Assembly: GCF_023184515.1 (NCBI RefSeq)
Contig: NZ_JAAHBP010000015.1
Location: forward strand, 1 to 64,000
Length of the DNA: 64,000 bases
DNA from: Streptomyces sp. D2-8
GTDB taxonomy: Bacteria; Actinomycetota; Actinomycetes; Streptomycetales; Streptomycetaceae
Reading direction: 5' to 3'
Shown: one piece after another, positions 26,356 to 35,458 of the stretch
Layout of the letters: each line of letters begins with the position of its first letter
Numbering within the stretch: the first letter of the stretch is position 1
Made by a program: the position numbers and the translations under genes
Notes under the pieces: generated by a model
What the model was told of the DNA's origin: nothing
Database searches by the model: none
Seen by the model: only the letters and a program-made list of their open reading frames with translations

Positions 26356-27507
26356 ATGGTCACCGCAGCCCAGCCCCTCGCGTACCCGCTCTCCGTCCGT
26401 CATCTCGGACCCAACTGGTACGCCACCGTGATGGGCACCGCCGTCGTGGCCACCGCGGGAGCCGCCCTCGCGTCGCATGTCCCGGGGCTGCGCGGCGTGC
26501 TCGCGGCCGTGTGGGCCCTCTCGCTCGTCCTCCTCCTGGCGCTGCTCGTGGGACGGGCCGTGCACTGGACCCGGCACCGGGACCAGGCCCGCGCCCACCT
26601 CCTCGACCCGGCGACGGCCCCCTTCTACGGCTGCCTCGCCATGGCCCTGCTGGCCGTGGGCGGCGGTGCCCTCACCGTCGGCCGGGACTGGATCGGCCTG
26701 CGGGCGGCCGTCGCACTCGGCGCGGTGCTGTTCACCGCCGGCACGGTTCTCGGGCTCGCCGCGGCGGTCGTGGTGCCGTATCTGATGGCCGTACGGCATC
26801 GGGTGGAGCCGGGTCAGGCCACGCCCGTCTGGCTGCTGCCGCTCGTCGCGCCCATGGTGTCGGCCGCCGTCGGGCCGCTGCTGGTGCCGCATCTGCCGCC
26901 CGGTCAGGGCCGGGAGACGCTGCTCCTCGTCTGCTTCGCGCTGTTCGGGCTCAGCCTGCTCGCGACCCTGGTCATGCTGCCGCTGGTATTCGCCCGGTCG
27001 CTCACCGGCGGGCCGCTGCCCCTCGCCCTCACCCCGACGCTGTTCCTGGTGCTGGGCCCGCTCGGGCAGTCCACCACCGCCGTCGGCGCCTTCGCGGACG
27101 TCGCGCCCGGGGTCGTACCGGAGCCGTACAGCGAGGGTTTCGGCGCCCTCGCCGTGCTCTACGGCGTGCCCGTGATGGGGTTCGCGCTGCTGTGGTTCTG
27201 CCTGGCCGCCGCCCATGTGCTGCGCGCCCGGCGGCACGGGATGCGGTTCTCGATGACCTGGTGGTCGTTCACCTTCCCGGTCGGCACCTGTGTCACGGGC
27301 GCCGAGGCGCTGGGCCGGCACACCGGGCTCATCGCCTACGCGGGACCGGCGGTCGTGCTGTACGCGGTTCTGGTCGCGGCCTGGGGCACCGCCGTCGTGG
27401 GCACCGTAGGCGGGCTGCTCAGGGGCGAGCTGCTCGCAGCGCCCGGCCCAGCACCCGCGGCGCCTCGGCCAGTGACGGCCCGTACCACGTCAGGTGCCGT
27501 CCGCTGA
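26356..27507 (+). CDS. TDT-family transporter (tellurite resistance/C4-dicarboxylate/sulfite type)
   Basis: The 383-residue membrane protein has about ten hydrophobic segments and TDT-family features (LGPNWYATVMGTAV near the start and MTWWSFTFPVGTCVTGAEAL late). Relatives export sulfite or transport malate and tellurite. The ATG at 26356 follows GGAG. The last 89 bases overlap the convergent metal-receptor gene. LysR control from the divergent promoter is likely. Confidence 0.85.
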   Translation: MVTAAQPLAYPLSVRHLGPNWYATVMGTAVVATAGAALASHVPGLRGVLAAVWALSLVLLLALLVGRAVHWTRHRDQARAHLLDPATAPFYGCLAMALLAVGGGALTVGRDWIGLRAAVALGAVLFTAGTVLGLAAAVVVPYLMAVRHRVEPGQATPVWLLPLVAPMVSAAVGPLLVPHLPPGQGRETLLLVCFALFGLSLLATLVMLPLVFARSLTGGPLPLALTPTLFLVLGPLGQSTTAVGAFADVAPGVVPEPYSEGFGALAVLYGVPVMGFALLWFCLAAAHVLRARRHGMRFSMTWWSFTFPVGTCVTGAEALGRHTGLIAYAGPAVVLYAVLVAAWGTAVVGTVGGLLRGELLAAPGPAPAAPRPVTARTTSGAVR

Positions 27508-28138
27508 CGAGCGCGCAGGGCAGGCCGGGGAAGGCCTCGGGGCCGTCGTCCGCGGTGAAGCGGTAGGGCTCGTCCGGGAGGACCACCACGTCGGGTGCCG
27601 AGGCGCGGAGTTCCTCCAGCGCGATGCGCGGGTAGCGGTCGGGGTGCGTCGCGTACAGATGGTCGACGCCGAGACGGGCGAGGACGTCACCGGCGAACGT
27701 GTCACGGCCCAGGACCATCCACGGCCGGCGCCAGATCGGCACGACCGCCGTCAGCCGTGCCCCGGGCTCCGGCAGGGACGACCAGGTCCGCTCCGCCTCC
27801 TCCAGCCAGCGCGGGCGGGCCGTCACCCCGCAGGCGTCCAGCACCCGGGCCAGTTCCCGGAAGGCCTGCGGCACGTCGCGGATCTCCGTCACCAGGACCT
27901 CGACGCCCGCCGCGCGCAGGGCCGCGAGGTCGGGCTCGCGGTTCTCCTCCTCGTTGGCGATCACGAGGTCGGGAGCGAGGGAGACGATCCGGTCGGTCTT
28001 CGGGTTCTTCGTGCCGCCGACGCGTACGACGTCGAGGCCGGGCGGATGGGTGCACCAGTCGGTGGCGCCGGCCAGGGTTCCGGGCGCCGACCGGGCCACG
28101 GCCTCGGTCAGCGACGGGACCAGCGAGACGACCCTCAC
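27419..28138 (-). CDS. Helical-backbone metal receptor, cytoplasmic BtuF-like protein
   Basis: The 239-residue protein has the class III substrate-binding fold seen in vitamin B12 and siderophore receptors (MRVVSLVPSLTEAVA at the start, IVSLAPDLVIANEEEN, then VVVLPDEPYRF). It lacks a signal peptide or lipobox, so it would be cytoplasmic, unlike BtuF. It begins with GTG overlapping the XRE-cupin stop (GTGA), giving a two-gene unit. The ligand is unknown; cobalamin or another metal chelate is a guess from the fold. Confidence 0.78.
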   Translation of the reverse strand: MRVVSLVPSLTEAVARSAPGTLAGATDWCTHPPGLDVVRVGGTKNPKTDRIVSLAPDLVIANEEENREPDLAALRAAGVEVLVTEIRDVPQAFRELARVLDACGVTARPRWLEEAERTWSSLPEPGARLTAVVPIWRRPWMVLGRDTFAGDVLARLGVDHLYATHPDRYPRIALEELRASAPDVVVLPDEPYRFTADDGPEAFPGLPCALVSGRHLTWYGPSLAEAPRVLGRALRAARP

Positions 28139-28704
28139 CGGCGTGGCCGGTCCCGGACCGCTTCGATGTGCTCCGCCACGGCGACGACGATCACGCGGGT
28201 GTCCGACTCGGCCGCCCGCCAGCGATGCCGTACGCCGCCGGTCAGGTACAGGGTGTCGCCACGGCCGAGGCGGTAGGCACGGCCCTCCGCCTCGATCTCC
28301 ACCGCGCCGTCGGCGACGTACATCAACTGGTCGTTGCGGTACTGGAATTCACGTCCGGCGTCATGGTCGCCGGTGAACTCGGAGGCGTGCATCTGATGGT
28401 GGCCGCGGACCAGGGAGCGGGTCCGGGGCTGGGGCTGCGGCTCGGTGTCGTCGGCACGGACGACGTCCACGCTGCACGCCGGGTCGGCCGCGGCGAGGAG
28501 CTCCACGGCGGTGGTGCGCAGGGCGTCGGCGACCTTCTCCAGGGAACTGGTGCTGGGCCGGGCCCGGTCGTTCTCGATCTGGCTCAGGAAGGGGACCGAC
28601 AGACCGCTGCGCGCGGCCACGACGGCGAGGGTGAGCTCCAGCGCGCGGCGCCGCCGGCGCACGGCCGCGCCCACCCGAAGGGGTTGCTCTTTGTGGTCGC
28701 CCAT
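28135..28704 (-). CDS. XRE-cupin transcriptional regulator
   Basis: The ATG at 28704 gives 189 residues. An XRE HTH (about 11-66, with ARSGLSVPFLSQIENDRARP) precedes a cupin_2 domain (about 110-180, with YVADGAVEIEAEGRAYRLGR and DTLYLTGGVRHRWRA). Such proteins sense small ligands through the cupin. It leads a unit with the metal-receptor gene. GAAGGAGGG lies upstream. Confidence 0.85.
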   Translation of the reverse strand: MGDHKEQPLRVGAAVRRRRRALELTLAVVAARSGLSVPFLSQIENDRARPSTSSLEKVADALRTTAVELLAAADPACSVDVVRADDTEPQPQPRTRSLVRGHHQMHASEFTGDHDAGREFQYRNDQLMYVADGAVEIEAEGRAYRLGRGDTLYLTGGVRHRWRAAESDTRVIVVAVAEHIEAVRDRPRR

Positions 28705-29032
28705 CGCTCCGGCTCCCTCCTTCGCCCGTCGATCCGCGTCCCGTGCGGCGGTGTCCCGGCACACTGCTTCTGTTGAGTTGTCTGCACCCTACGCATGTTC
28801 GGCAAACCGTTTCATGCGCCCGTCACATCGACGTCATACGGGACGGTGCACGACCTCACACTTCGCGCCAGAGGATCCCTCGCCGGAGGGGGCGGGGCGA
28901 GCCGTCCTCCCGCGGAGGAACAGGCGGGGAGCGGGGGTTCAGGGGGTGGCGTAGCGCTCTGTGGTTGTCCGGATCCCGTTCGTGGGATCGGTCCGGGTGG
29001 GACGCGGCGTGTCGCGCGCCCCACCCGGAACC
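28705..29032. other. 328-bp intergenic stretch
   Basis: Between the XRE-cupin start and the ABC permease stop, I see only the permease terminator at 28992-29029 and, by position, the promoter of the regulator. Short frames here lack ribosome-binding sites. Confidence 0.6.
28992..29029 (-). terminator. Terminator after the betaine-type transporter
   Basis: A 10-bp inverted repeat (28992-29001 and 29020-29029) with a further GC-rich inner stem begins 4 bases after the permease-fusion stop. Confidence 0.65.
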
Positions 29033-31648
29033 CTACTGCGGTGTCATGCGCTGCACCATGTCCGGGTGCTGCTCGAGCCACTCGGCCACGGCCTCTTCCT
29101 CATGGCCCTGGCCGCGGTCCTTGATCTCGCTCTCCAGGCTGCCGAGCTCGTCCTCGCTCATCTTGAAGTTCTTGATCCACTTCGTGAGCTGCGGGTACTC
29201 CTCGGGGAACTTCTCGTTGGAGATGGTGCGGATCGTGTTGCCCTCGCCGAAGGCCTTCTCGGGGTCCTTCAGCTTGGTCAGCTCGTAGTCGCTGTACGCC
29301 CAGTGCGGCGACCAGAGGGTGACGGCGATCGGCTCCTTCTTGGCGTACGCGCGCTTCAGCTCGGCCAGCATCGCGGGCGTGGAGCCGTCGACGACCTCGT
29401 ACTCGTCGTCCAGGCCGTAGCCGGGCAGGACCTTGTTCTTCAGCAGATCCATCTCGCCGGTGCCCGGCTCGATGCCGATGATCTTCCCCTTGAAGGTGCC
29501 GGACTTGCCCTTGAGGTCCTCCAGGGAGTCGACGCCCTTCACATAGGACGGTACGGCGATCTCCAGGGAGGTCGGTTCGTACCAGGTGCCGAGGTCCTTG
29601 AGCCGGTCCTTGTTCTTGTCCCAGTAGTTCTTCTGGGCGTAGGGCAGCCAGGCGTCGAAGTTGAGGTCGAGATCGCCCGAGGCGAGGCCGGTGTAGACCG
29701 GGCCGACGTCCATCTGCTTCAGGTTCAGCTTGTAGCCGCGCCGCTCCAGGACGTTCTTCCACAGGTAGGTGACGGCGATGTCCTCGTCCCAGGGGAACCA
29801 GGCGACGTCCAGGGGCTGCTTGGCCTCGGCGGGCGTACTGCCGCCGGAGTCCCGCACCGGGGCGAGCTTGTCGACGACGCCGGGGTTCTGCTTCAGCCAG
29901 GCGCGGACGGCGTCCTGCTGGTTGCCCTTGCCCGCCTTGTTGATCTCGGCCTCGAGGCTGGTGAGCTGCTTCTCGCTCATCGTGAAGTTCTTCAGCCACC
30001 CGGCGACCGTCGGGTCGTCGTCGGCGAAGCCCTTGCGGGACAGGGTGTGCACCCCGTCGCCCTCGCCCCAGGCGCCCTTCGGGTCCTTGAGCTTCTTGAG
30101 GTCGTAGTCGTTGTACGCCCAGTGCGGCGACCAGAGGGTGGTGACGATCGGCTTCTTCTGGGCGTAGGCGCGCTGGAGCTCGGCGAGCATCGCGGGCGTG
30201 GAGCTGTCGACGACCTCGTACTCCTTGTCGAGGCCGTACTCCTTGAGGACCTTGCTCTTCAGCAGGGCCATCTCGCCGGCGCCGGACTCGATGCCGGTGA
30301 TCTTGCCGCCGAACTCGGAGGCCTTGCCCTTGAGGTCCTCCAGGGAGTCGATGCCCTTCATGTAGGCGGGCACGGTGAGCTCCAGGGACGTCTTGTCGTA
30401 CCAGGCGCCGAGGTCGTCGAGCTGCTTGCCGTACTTCTTCCAGTACTGGGCGTGGGTGGTGGGCAGCCAGGCGTCCGTCTGGAAGTCGACGTCGCCCTGG
30501 GCGAGGGAGGTGTACAGCGGGCCGGCGTCGAACTGCTTGGCCTCGACCTCGTACCCGCGCTGCTCCAGGATCTCCTTCCACAGGAAGGTGGAGGCGACGC
30601 CCTCGTCCCAGGGGATGTAGCCGATGCTGATCTTCTTGCCCTGGCCGACGTTCTTGCCGTTCGCCACGGCCTCGGTGCCACTGGTGCCACCGAAGACACC
30701 CATGCCGCCCGCGGTGAGCGCGAGGACGACGACACCGATCACGGCGACCGCCGGACGCGGCCGGTACGACCAGATCTTCAGTCCCTGGGCGGCGCGCAGC
30801 CTGGCGGCGGCACGGCGGCCGAGCGGGGAGACCTGGGTGCCCAGGGCGCTGGTCATGCGGTCCAGGTAGATCGCGAGGATCACGATCGCCACACCGGCCT
30901 CGGAGCCGAGGCCCACGTTGAGCTGGCCGATGGCCTCGTTGACGTCGCCGCCGAGGCCGCCGGTGCCGACCATGCCGGCGATCGCGGCCATGGACAGACC
31001 GAGCATGATGACCTGGTTGACGCCTGCCATCACGGTGGGCAGGGCGAGCGGCAGCTGGACGCGCAGCAGGGTGTTGCGCGGCGAGGTGCCGAACGCCTCA
31101 GCCGCCTCGACCAGTTCCTTGTCGACCTGCCGGATGCCCAGCTCGGTCATCCGCACGCCCGGGGCGAGCGCGAAGATCAGCGTGGCGACGATGCCCGCGG
31201 GGGCGCCGGTGCCGAAGAAGAGGATCGCCGGGATGAGGTAGATCATCGCGGGCAGCGTCTGCATGAAGTCCAGGACGGGCCGGACCAGACCGCTGACGCG
31301 GTCCGAGCGGGCCGCCCAGATGCCCACGGGCAGGGAGATCACGAGTGCGATGACGGTCGCCACGAGGACGAGTGACAGGGTGATCATCGCGTTCTCCCAC
31401 AGTTCGAGGGAGTCGATGAACGCGAATCCGGCGAACGTGAGGACACCGGCGAGCGTGCCGCGCAGCCAGAAGGCGATCACGGCGAAGATGCCCGCGAGGA
31501 GCAGCGGTTCGGGGGCCTGCAGGACGGCGTTGATGCCGTCGTAGAGGCCGAGGAAGACGGTCTTGCAGAAGTCGAACAGCCACGCCATGTGGGTGGTGAG
31601 CCAGTCGACCGCGTCGTTGACCCAGGTACCGAGTTGAATCCTAGGCAC
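29033..31648 (-). CDS. Glycine betaine/proline ABC permease fused to two substrate-binding domains
   Basis: The 871-residue protein joins three modules. Residues 1-290 are an OpuAB/ProW permease with several membrane helices and an EAA loop (EAAEAFGTSP, 181-190, to PLALPTVMAG). A further helix (about 300-320) leads to an OpuAC-type binding domain (340-590) and a second one (about 612-871). Both binding domains keep the tryptophans of the ligand cage (PWDE, DAWLP, WSPHWAY) and are about 60 percent alike by eye. It should import compatible solutes or choline when osmolarity rises. GTG start, overlapping the ATPase gene by 8 bases. The double binding domain is unusual. Confidence 0.9.
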   Translation of the reverse strand: MPRIQLGTWVNDAVDWLTTHMAWLFDFCKTVFLGLYDGINAVLQAPEPLLLAGIFAVIAFWLRGTLAGVLTFAGFAFIDSLELWENAMITLSLVLVATVIALVISLPVGIWAARSDRVSGLVRPVLDFMQTLPAMIYLIPAILFFGTGAPAGIVATLIFALAPGVRMTELGIRQVDKELVEAAEAFGTSPRNTLLRVQLPLALPTVMAGVNQVIMLGLSMAAIAGMVGTGGLGGDVNEAIGQLNVGLGSEAGVAIVILAIYLDRMTSALGTQVSPLGRRAAARLRAAQGLKIWSYRPRPAVAVIGVVVLALTAGGMGVFGGTSGTEAVANGKNVGQGKKISIGYIPWDEGVASTFLWKEILEQRGYEVEAKQFDAGPLYTSLAQGDVDFQTDAWLPTTHAQYWKKYGKQLDDLGAWYDKTSLELTVPAYMKGIDSLEDLKGKASEFGGKITGIESGAGEMALLKSKVLKEYGLDKEYEVVDSSTPAMLAELQRAYAQKKPIVTTLWSPHWAYNDYDLKKLKDPKGAWGEGDGVHTLSRKGFADDDPTVAGWLKNFTMSEKQLTSLEAEINKAGKGNQQDAVRAWLKQNPGVVDKLAPVRDSGGSTPAEAKQPLDVAWFPWDEDIAVTYLWKNVLERRGYKLNLKQMDVGPVYTGLASGDLDLNFDAWLPYAQKNYWDKNKDRLKDLGTWYEPTSLEIAVPSYVKGVDSLEDLKGKSGTFKGKIIGIEPGTGEMDLLKNKVLPGYGLDDEYEVVDGSTPAMLAELKRAYAKKEPIAVTLWSPHWAYSDYELTKLKDPEKAFGEGNTIRTISNEKFPEEYPQLTKWIKNFKMSEDELGSLESEIKDRGQGHEEEAVAEWLEQHPDMVQRMTPQ

Positions 31649-32732
31649 GGGCGGTCACCTTCTCTCCGCCCTTGTCGCGCGGGGTGTCACAGGACGCGGG
31701 GGTGGCGTCCTGCTCGTCGCCGAGGAAGCCGATCAGGCGCTGCCGGGGGACGACGCCGATCTGCTTGTTGTCCGTGTCCACGACGGAGACGGGGTGGGAG
31801 AGCCGGGCGCTGATCGCGCACAGCTCCGTGAAGGGGGTGTCGGCCGTGGCGGTCTCGCAGCGGCAGCCGGGGTCGTCGCCGGTGACCGAGGCGTCCATGA
31901 TCTCGCCGGCGGTCAGGACGCGGGAGCGGTCGACGTCCTGGGTGAAGGAGGCGACGTAGTCGTTCTCCGGCCGCAGCAGGATGTCCTGGGCGGTGCCGAT
32001 CTGGACGATGCGGCCGTCGCGCATGACGGCGATGCGGTCGCCCAGGCGCATGGCCTCGTTCAGGTCGTGGGTGATGAAGACGATCGTCTTCTTGAGTTTC
32101 TGCTGGAGCTCCAGGAGCTGGTCCTGCATGTCCCGGCGGATCAGCGGGTCCAGGGCGCTGAAGGACTCGTCCATCAGCAGCAGGTCGGCGTCGGTGGCGA
32201 GCGCGCGGGCCAGACCGACCCGCTGCTGCATGCCGCCGGACAGCTCGTCGGGCCAGGACTTCTCCCAGCCGGCCAGGCCGCACAGGGCGAGCGCCTCGTC
32301 GGCGCGGCGTGCGCGCTCGGCGCGGGGCACGCCCTGCACTTCCAGACCGTAGGCGGCGTTCTCGCGCACGCTGCGGTGCGGGAAGAGCGCGAAGTGCTGG
32401 AACACCATGCTGATCTTCCTGGAGCGGACCTCGCGCAGTTCACGGCCGCCGAGCGTGGTCAGGTCCTGGCCGTCGAAGCGCACATGCCCGGCGGTCGGCT
32501 CGAGCAGGCCGTTCAGCATGCGCAGCAGGGTGGACTTGCCGGAACCGGACAGGCCCATGACGACGAAGATCTGGCCGGGCTCCACGGTGAAGGACGCGTC
32601 GATCACGGCGGCGGTCGTGCCCTCGGCCCGCAGTTCGTCCCGGTCGGCCCCGCCGCGCAGCCGCTCGACGGCCCGGTCCGGTCTCCTGCCGAACACCTTG
32701 TACAGACTCTCTGCCTCAAGCGTCGCTGACAC
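31641..32732 (-). CDS. Glycine betaine/proline ABC transporter ATPase
   Basis: The 363-residue ATPase has Walker A GLSGSGKST (60-68), the signature LSGGMQQR, Walker B LLLMDESFSALD and the H-loop ITHDLNEA. This is the ProV/OpuAA branch. The C-terminal 90 residues form a CBS-like region (LSHPVSVVDTDNKQIGVVPR), which in OpuA senses ionic strength; a single CBS-like unit is visible. GTG at 32732 follows AGAGGTG; a longer frame reaching 32852 lacks homology. It powers the fused permease downstream. Confidence 0.9.
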   Translation of the reverse strand: MSATLEAESLYKVFGRRPDRAVERLRGGADRDELRAEGTTAAVIDASFTVEPGQIFVVMGLSGSGKSTLLRMLNGLLEPTAGHVRFDGQDLTTLGGRELREVRSRKISMVFQHFALFPHRSVRENAAYGLEVQGVPRAERARRADEALALCGLAGWEKSWPDELSGGMQQRVGLARALATDADLLLMDESFSALDPLIRRDMQDQLLELQQKLKKTIVFITHDLNEAMRLGDRIAVMRDGRIVQIGTAQDILLRPENDYVASFTQDVDRSRVLTAGEIMDASVTGDDPGCRCETATADTPFTELCAISARLSHPVSVVDTDNKQIGVVPRQRLIGFLGDEQDATPASCDTPRDKGGEKVTARA

Positions 32733-32898
32733 GTGCACCTCTATTTCCACGGGAACAGAACAGAGCGAGGACAGGGCGCAAACAGTTGAAATGCGCAACC
32801 AGCCTCGCTCCGGGCCCGCGCCTTCCCAAGATCCCGGATCCCAAACACACAAGTGGGGCGCGTCACATGCGAGGCGAGTGACTGTCGACGGCGTACGG

Positions 32899-32904
32899 CA
32901 TGAT
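32899..32904 (+). promoter_or_regulatory. -10 element implying a leaderless exonuclease transcript
   Basis: CATGAT lies exactly 7 bases before GTG at 32912 and no ribosome-binding site is present, the same arrangement as at 11227-11240. Confidence 0.35.
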
Positions 32905-32911
32905 GCGTGGC

Positions 32912-33832
32912 GTGACCGGACGACTGATGCTCCTCGACACCGCTTCCCTGTACTTCCGCGCCTACTTCGGCGTCCCGGACTCGGTCAGGGCCCCGGACGG
33001 CACGCCGGTGAACGCCGTGCGCGGACTGCTCGACTTCATCGACCGCCTGGTCAAGGACCACCGGCCGGACCTTCTGGTGGCCTGCATGGACGCCGACTGG
33101 CGGCCGCAGTGGCGGGTGGACCTGATCCCGTCCTACAAGGCGCACCGCGTCGCCGAGGAGCACGCGGTGGGCCCGGACGAGGAGGAGGTGCCCGACACGC
33201 TGTCGCCGCAGGTGCCGGTCATCGAGGCGGTGCTGGACGCGGTGGGCATCGCGCGCGTGGGCGTCGCCGGATACGAGGCGGACGACGTGATCGGCACGTT
33301 CACCGCACGGGCGAAGGGCCCGGTCGACATCGTCACGGGCGACCGCGATCTGTACCAGCTCGTGGACGACGCGCGCGGGGTGCGCGTGCTGTACCCGCTG
33401 AAGGGCGTGGGCACGCTGCAGCACACCGATGAGGCGGTGCTGCGTGAGAAGTATGGGGTCGACGGCAACGGGTACGCGGATCTGGCCCTGCTGCGCGGCG
33501 ACCCCAGCGACGGCCTGCCGGGTGTGCCGGGTATCGGAGAGAAGACGGCCGCCAAGCTGCTGGCCGAGTTCGGGGACCTGGCCGGGATCATGGCGGCGAT
33601 CGATGACCGGAGGTCGAAGCTGACGCCGACCCAGCGCAGGCGGCTGGACGAGGCGCGCCCCTATCTCGCGGTCGCGCCGAAGGTGGTCCGGGTCGCCGAC
33701 GACGTGCCTACGCCGGATGTCTCCACCGCGCTGCCGCGGACGCCGCGCGACCCGGCGGCACTGGAGGCGCTGGCGGTCCGCTGGGGACTGGGCGGGTCGC
33801 TGGAGCGCCTGCTGGCGACGCTCGCGACGTGA
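32912..33832 (+). CDS. Stand-alone 5'-3' exonuclease
   Basis: The 306-residue protein is the FEN/Pol I N-terminal exonuclease domain alone (LMLLDTASLYFRAYFGVPDS). It has metal-binding acids in ACMDADWRP, YEADDVIGT and TGDRDLYQLVDD and a helix-hairpin-helix GVPGIGEKTAAKLL. It should remove flaps or RNA primers in DNA repair or replication, as a paralogue of the Pol I domain. GTG at 32912 is chosen over ATG 32900/32903 on family alignment and the -10 spacing. Confidence 0.88.
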   Translation: MTGRLMLLDTASLYFRAYFGVPDSVRAPDGTPVNAVRGLLDFIDRLVKDHRPDLLVACMDADWRPQWRVDLIPSYKAHRVAEEHAVGPDEEEVPDTLSPQVPVIEAVLDAVGIARVGVAGYEADDVIGTFTARAKGPVDIVTGDRDLYQLVDDARGVRVLYPLKGVGTLQHTDEAVLREKYGVDGNGYADLALLRGDPSDGLPGVPGIGEKTAAKLLAEFGDLAGIMAAIDDRRSKLTPTQRRRLDEARPYLAVAPKVVRVADDVPTPDVSTALPRTPRDPAALEALAVRWGLGGSLERLLATLAT

Positions 33833-33874
33833 TCTCTCGCCTCGAGAGGTGTGAAGTGGGGACGAGGTGCTAAC

Positions 33875-33893
33875 TTAGGTAACCCTAACTATA
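33875..33893. promoter_or_regulatory. DmdR/IdeR-type iron box
   Basis: TTAGGTAACCCTAACTATA matches 14 of 19 positions of the DmdR1 palindrome (TTAGGTTAGCCTAACCTAA, from memory). It lies just upstream of the siderophore-interacting protein gene, overlapping its probable promoter. Iron-replete repression by DmdR1 is the expected outcome. Confidence 0.75.
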
Positions 33894-33911
33894 CGAGACA
33901 GGGAGGTCCTC

Positions 33912-34754
33912 ATGGCAGAGCGACCGGGACGCCAGCCGCGCAGGCTCCACTCCGCGCAGGTCGTGCGCACCGAGCGGCTGACCCCGCACATGCAGCGTGT
34001 GGTGCTCGGCGGCGAGGGCCTCGCCGATTTCGCGGCGGGCACGTGCACCGACCACTACGTGAAGCTGCTGTTCCCGCCCGTGGGCGTCACCTATCCGGAA
34101 CCGTTCGACCTGCAGCGCGTCCGGGACGAGCTGCCGCGCGAACAGTGGCCGGTGACCCGGACCTACACGGTCCGCCAGTGGGACGCCGCGCACCGCGAAC
34201 TGACGCTGGACTTCGTCATCCACGGTGACGAGGGCCTGGCCGGCCCGTGGGCCGTGCGCGTCCGGCCGGGCGAGACGGTGCGCTTCATGGGCCCCGGCGG
34301 GGCGTACGCGCCGGACCAGAGCGCCGACTGGCATCTGCTCGTCGGCGACGAGAGCGCGCTGCCCGCGATCGCCTGTGCCCTGGAGGCGCTGCCGCGCGGG
34401 GCCAGAGCGTACGCCTTCGTGGAGATCTCCGGCCCCGAGGAGGAGCAGAAGATCGACTCGGACGTGGACGTCGTCTGGCTGCACCGCGGCGCCCGGCCGC
34501 TCGGTGAGGCGCTGGTCGAGGCCGTACGGAACCTGGAGTTCCCCGAGGGCCGCGTGCACGCCTTCGTCCACGGCGAGGCGCACTTCGTCAAGCAGCTGCG
34601 CCATCTTCTCCGTGTGGAGCGCCACGTCCCGCGCGAGGGCATCTCGATCTCCGGCTACTGGCGCCGCGGCCACAACGAGGACGGCTGGCAGGCCTCCAAG
34701 CGCGAGTGGAACGCCCGGATCGAGGCGGAGCAGGAGAGCGCGTCCGCGGCCTGA
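33912..34754 (+). CDS. Siderophore-interacting protein (NADPH/FAD ferric reductase)
   Basis: The 280-residue protein has an FAD-binding 9 domain with the flavin motif RTYTVRQW and a SIP C-terminal domain (WHLLVGDESALPAI, then FVHGEAHFVKQLRHLL, ending SGYWRRGHNEDGW). SIP proteins (ViuB/YqjH type) release iron from ferric siderophores in the cytoplasm. The ATG follows GGGAGG. The upstream iron box supports an iron-starvation role. No siderophore biosynthesis genes are adjacent. Confidence 0.92.
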   Translation: MAERPGRQPRRLHSAQVVRTERLTPHMQRVVLGGEGLADFAAGTCTDHYVKLLFPPVGVTYPEPFDLQRVRDELPREQWPVTRTYTVRQWDAAHRELTLDFVIHGDEGLAGPWAVRVRPGETVRFMGPGGAYAPDQSADWHLLVGDESALPAIACALEALPRGARAYAFVEISGPEEEQKIDSDVDVVWLHRGARPLGEALVEAVRNLEFPEGRVHAFVHGEAHFVKQLRHLLRVERHVPREGISISGYWRRGHNEDGWQASKREWNARIEAEQESASAA

Positions 34755-34796
34755 GGGCAGCCGGATCACCCGGGCGGAGCGGCGTGCGGGCTCGGC

Positions 34797-35378
34797 TCAC
34801 TCCCCGTGCACCCGCGCATGCAGATGCATGTCGTGCCATCCGTCGGGCTGCATGATCGCACTGCGCTTGGTGCCCTCCAGCTCGAAGCCGGTCCTGGTGG
34901 CGACCCGGCACGAGGCCTCGTTGCGCACGGCGTGCAGAAGCTCCAGGCGGTGGAAGCCCGTCTCGTCGAAGGCCCAGCGGGTGAGCGCGGTCGTGGCGCG
35001 GACGGCGACACCCCGCCCCCGGGCCGCCGGGACGGTCCAGTACGCCGCCTCCGCCGTCCCGTCGTCGAGCCGTATCTCGCGCAACGCCACCCGGCCCAGC
35101 AGCGCGCCGGACTCCGCGCCGGCCACGGCCCAGTGCGCCTCCCGCTCCCCCTCCCACGCCTGACGCCACGCGCGGATCCAGCCCCCGGCCTCCTCCACGG
35201 AGTCGGCGGTCCGGGCGTGCCACTGGTGCATCAACGGGTCCTGGAAGACCTCGTACACCGCGGGCGCGTCCCCGGCCCACCAGGGGCGCAGCACGAGTCC
35301 GCCGTCGGCGGGGAGAGTCGGTTGCGGGCGGTCCGCGAGGGCCCCGGCGATCAGGACCGGGCTGATGAGGAACGGCAT
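34797..35378 (-). CDS. GNAT-family N-acetyltransferase
   Basis: The 193-residue protein is a RimJ/RimL-like GNAT. It begins MPFLISPVLIAGALADRPQP, has the acetyl-CoA-binding loop PAARGRGVAVRATTAL and ends RVATRTGFELEGTKRSAI. It transfers acetyl from acetyl-CoA to an amine, either a protein N-terminus or a small molecule. It is convergent with the SIP gene and divergent from the pseudouridine synthase. Confidence 0.85.
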   Translation of the reverse strand: MPFLISPVLIAGALADRPQPTLPADGGLVLRPWWAGDAPAVYEVFQDPLMHQWHARTADSVEEAGGWIRAWRQAWEGEREAHWAVAGAESGALLGRVALREIRLDDGTAEAAYWTVPAARGRGVAVRATTALTRWAFDETGFHRLELLHAVRNEASCRVATRTGFELEGTKRSAIMQPDGWHDMHLHARVHGE

Positions 35379-35458
35379 GCCCGCATCCTGGCAAGGGCCG
35401 GCCCGGCGGTCCCAGTGGTTTTCCGCCCCCGCGCCCCGGCCTCGTACGCTGGGCCGCG

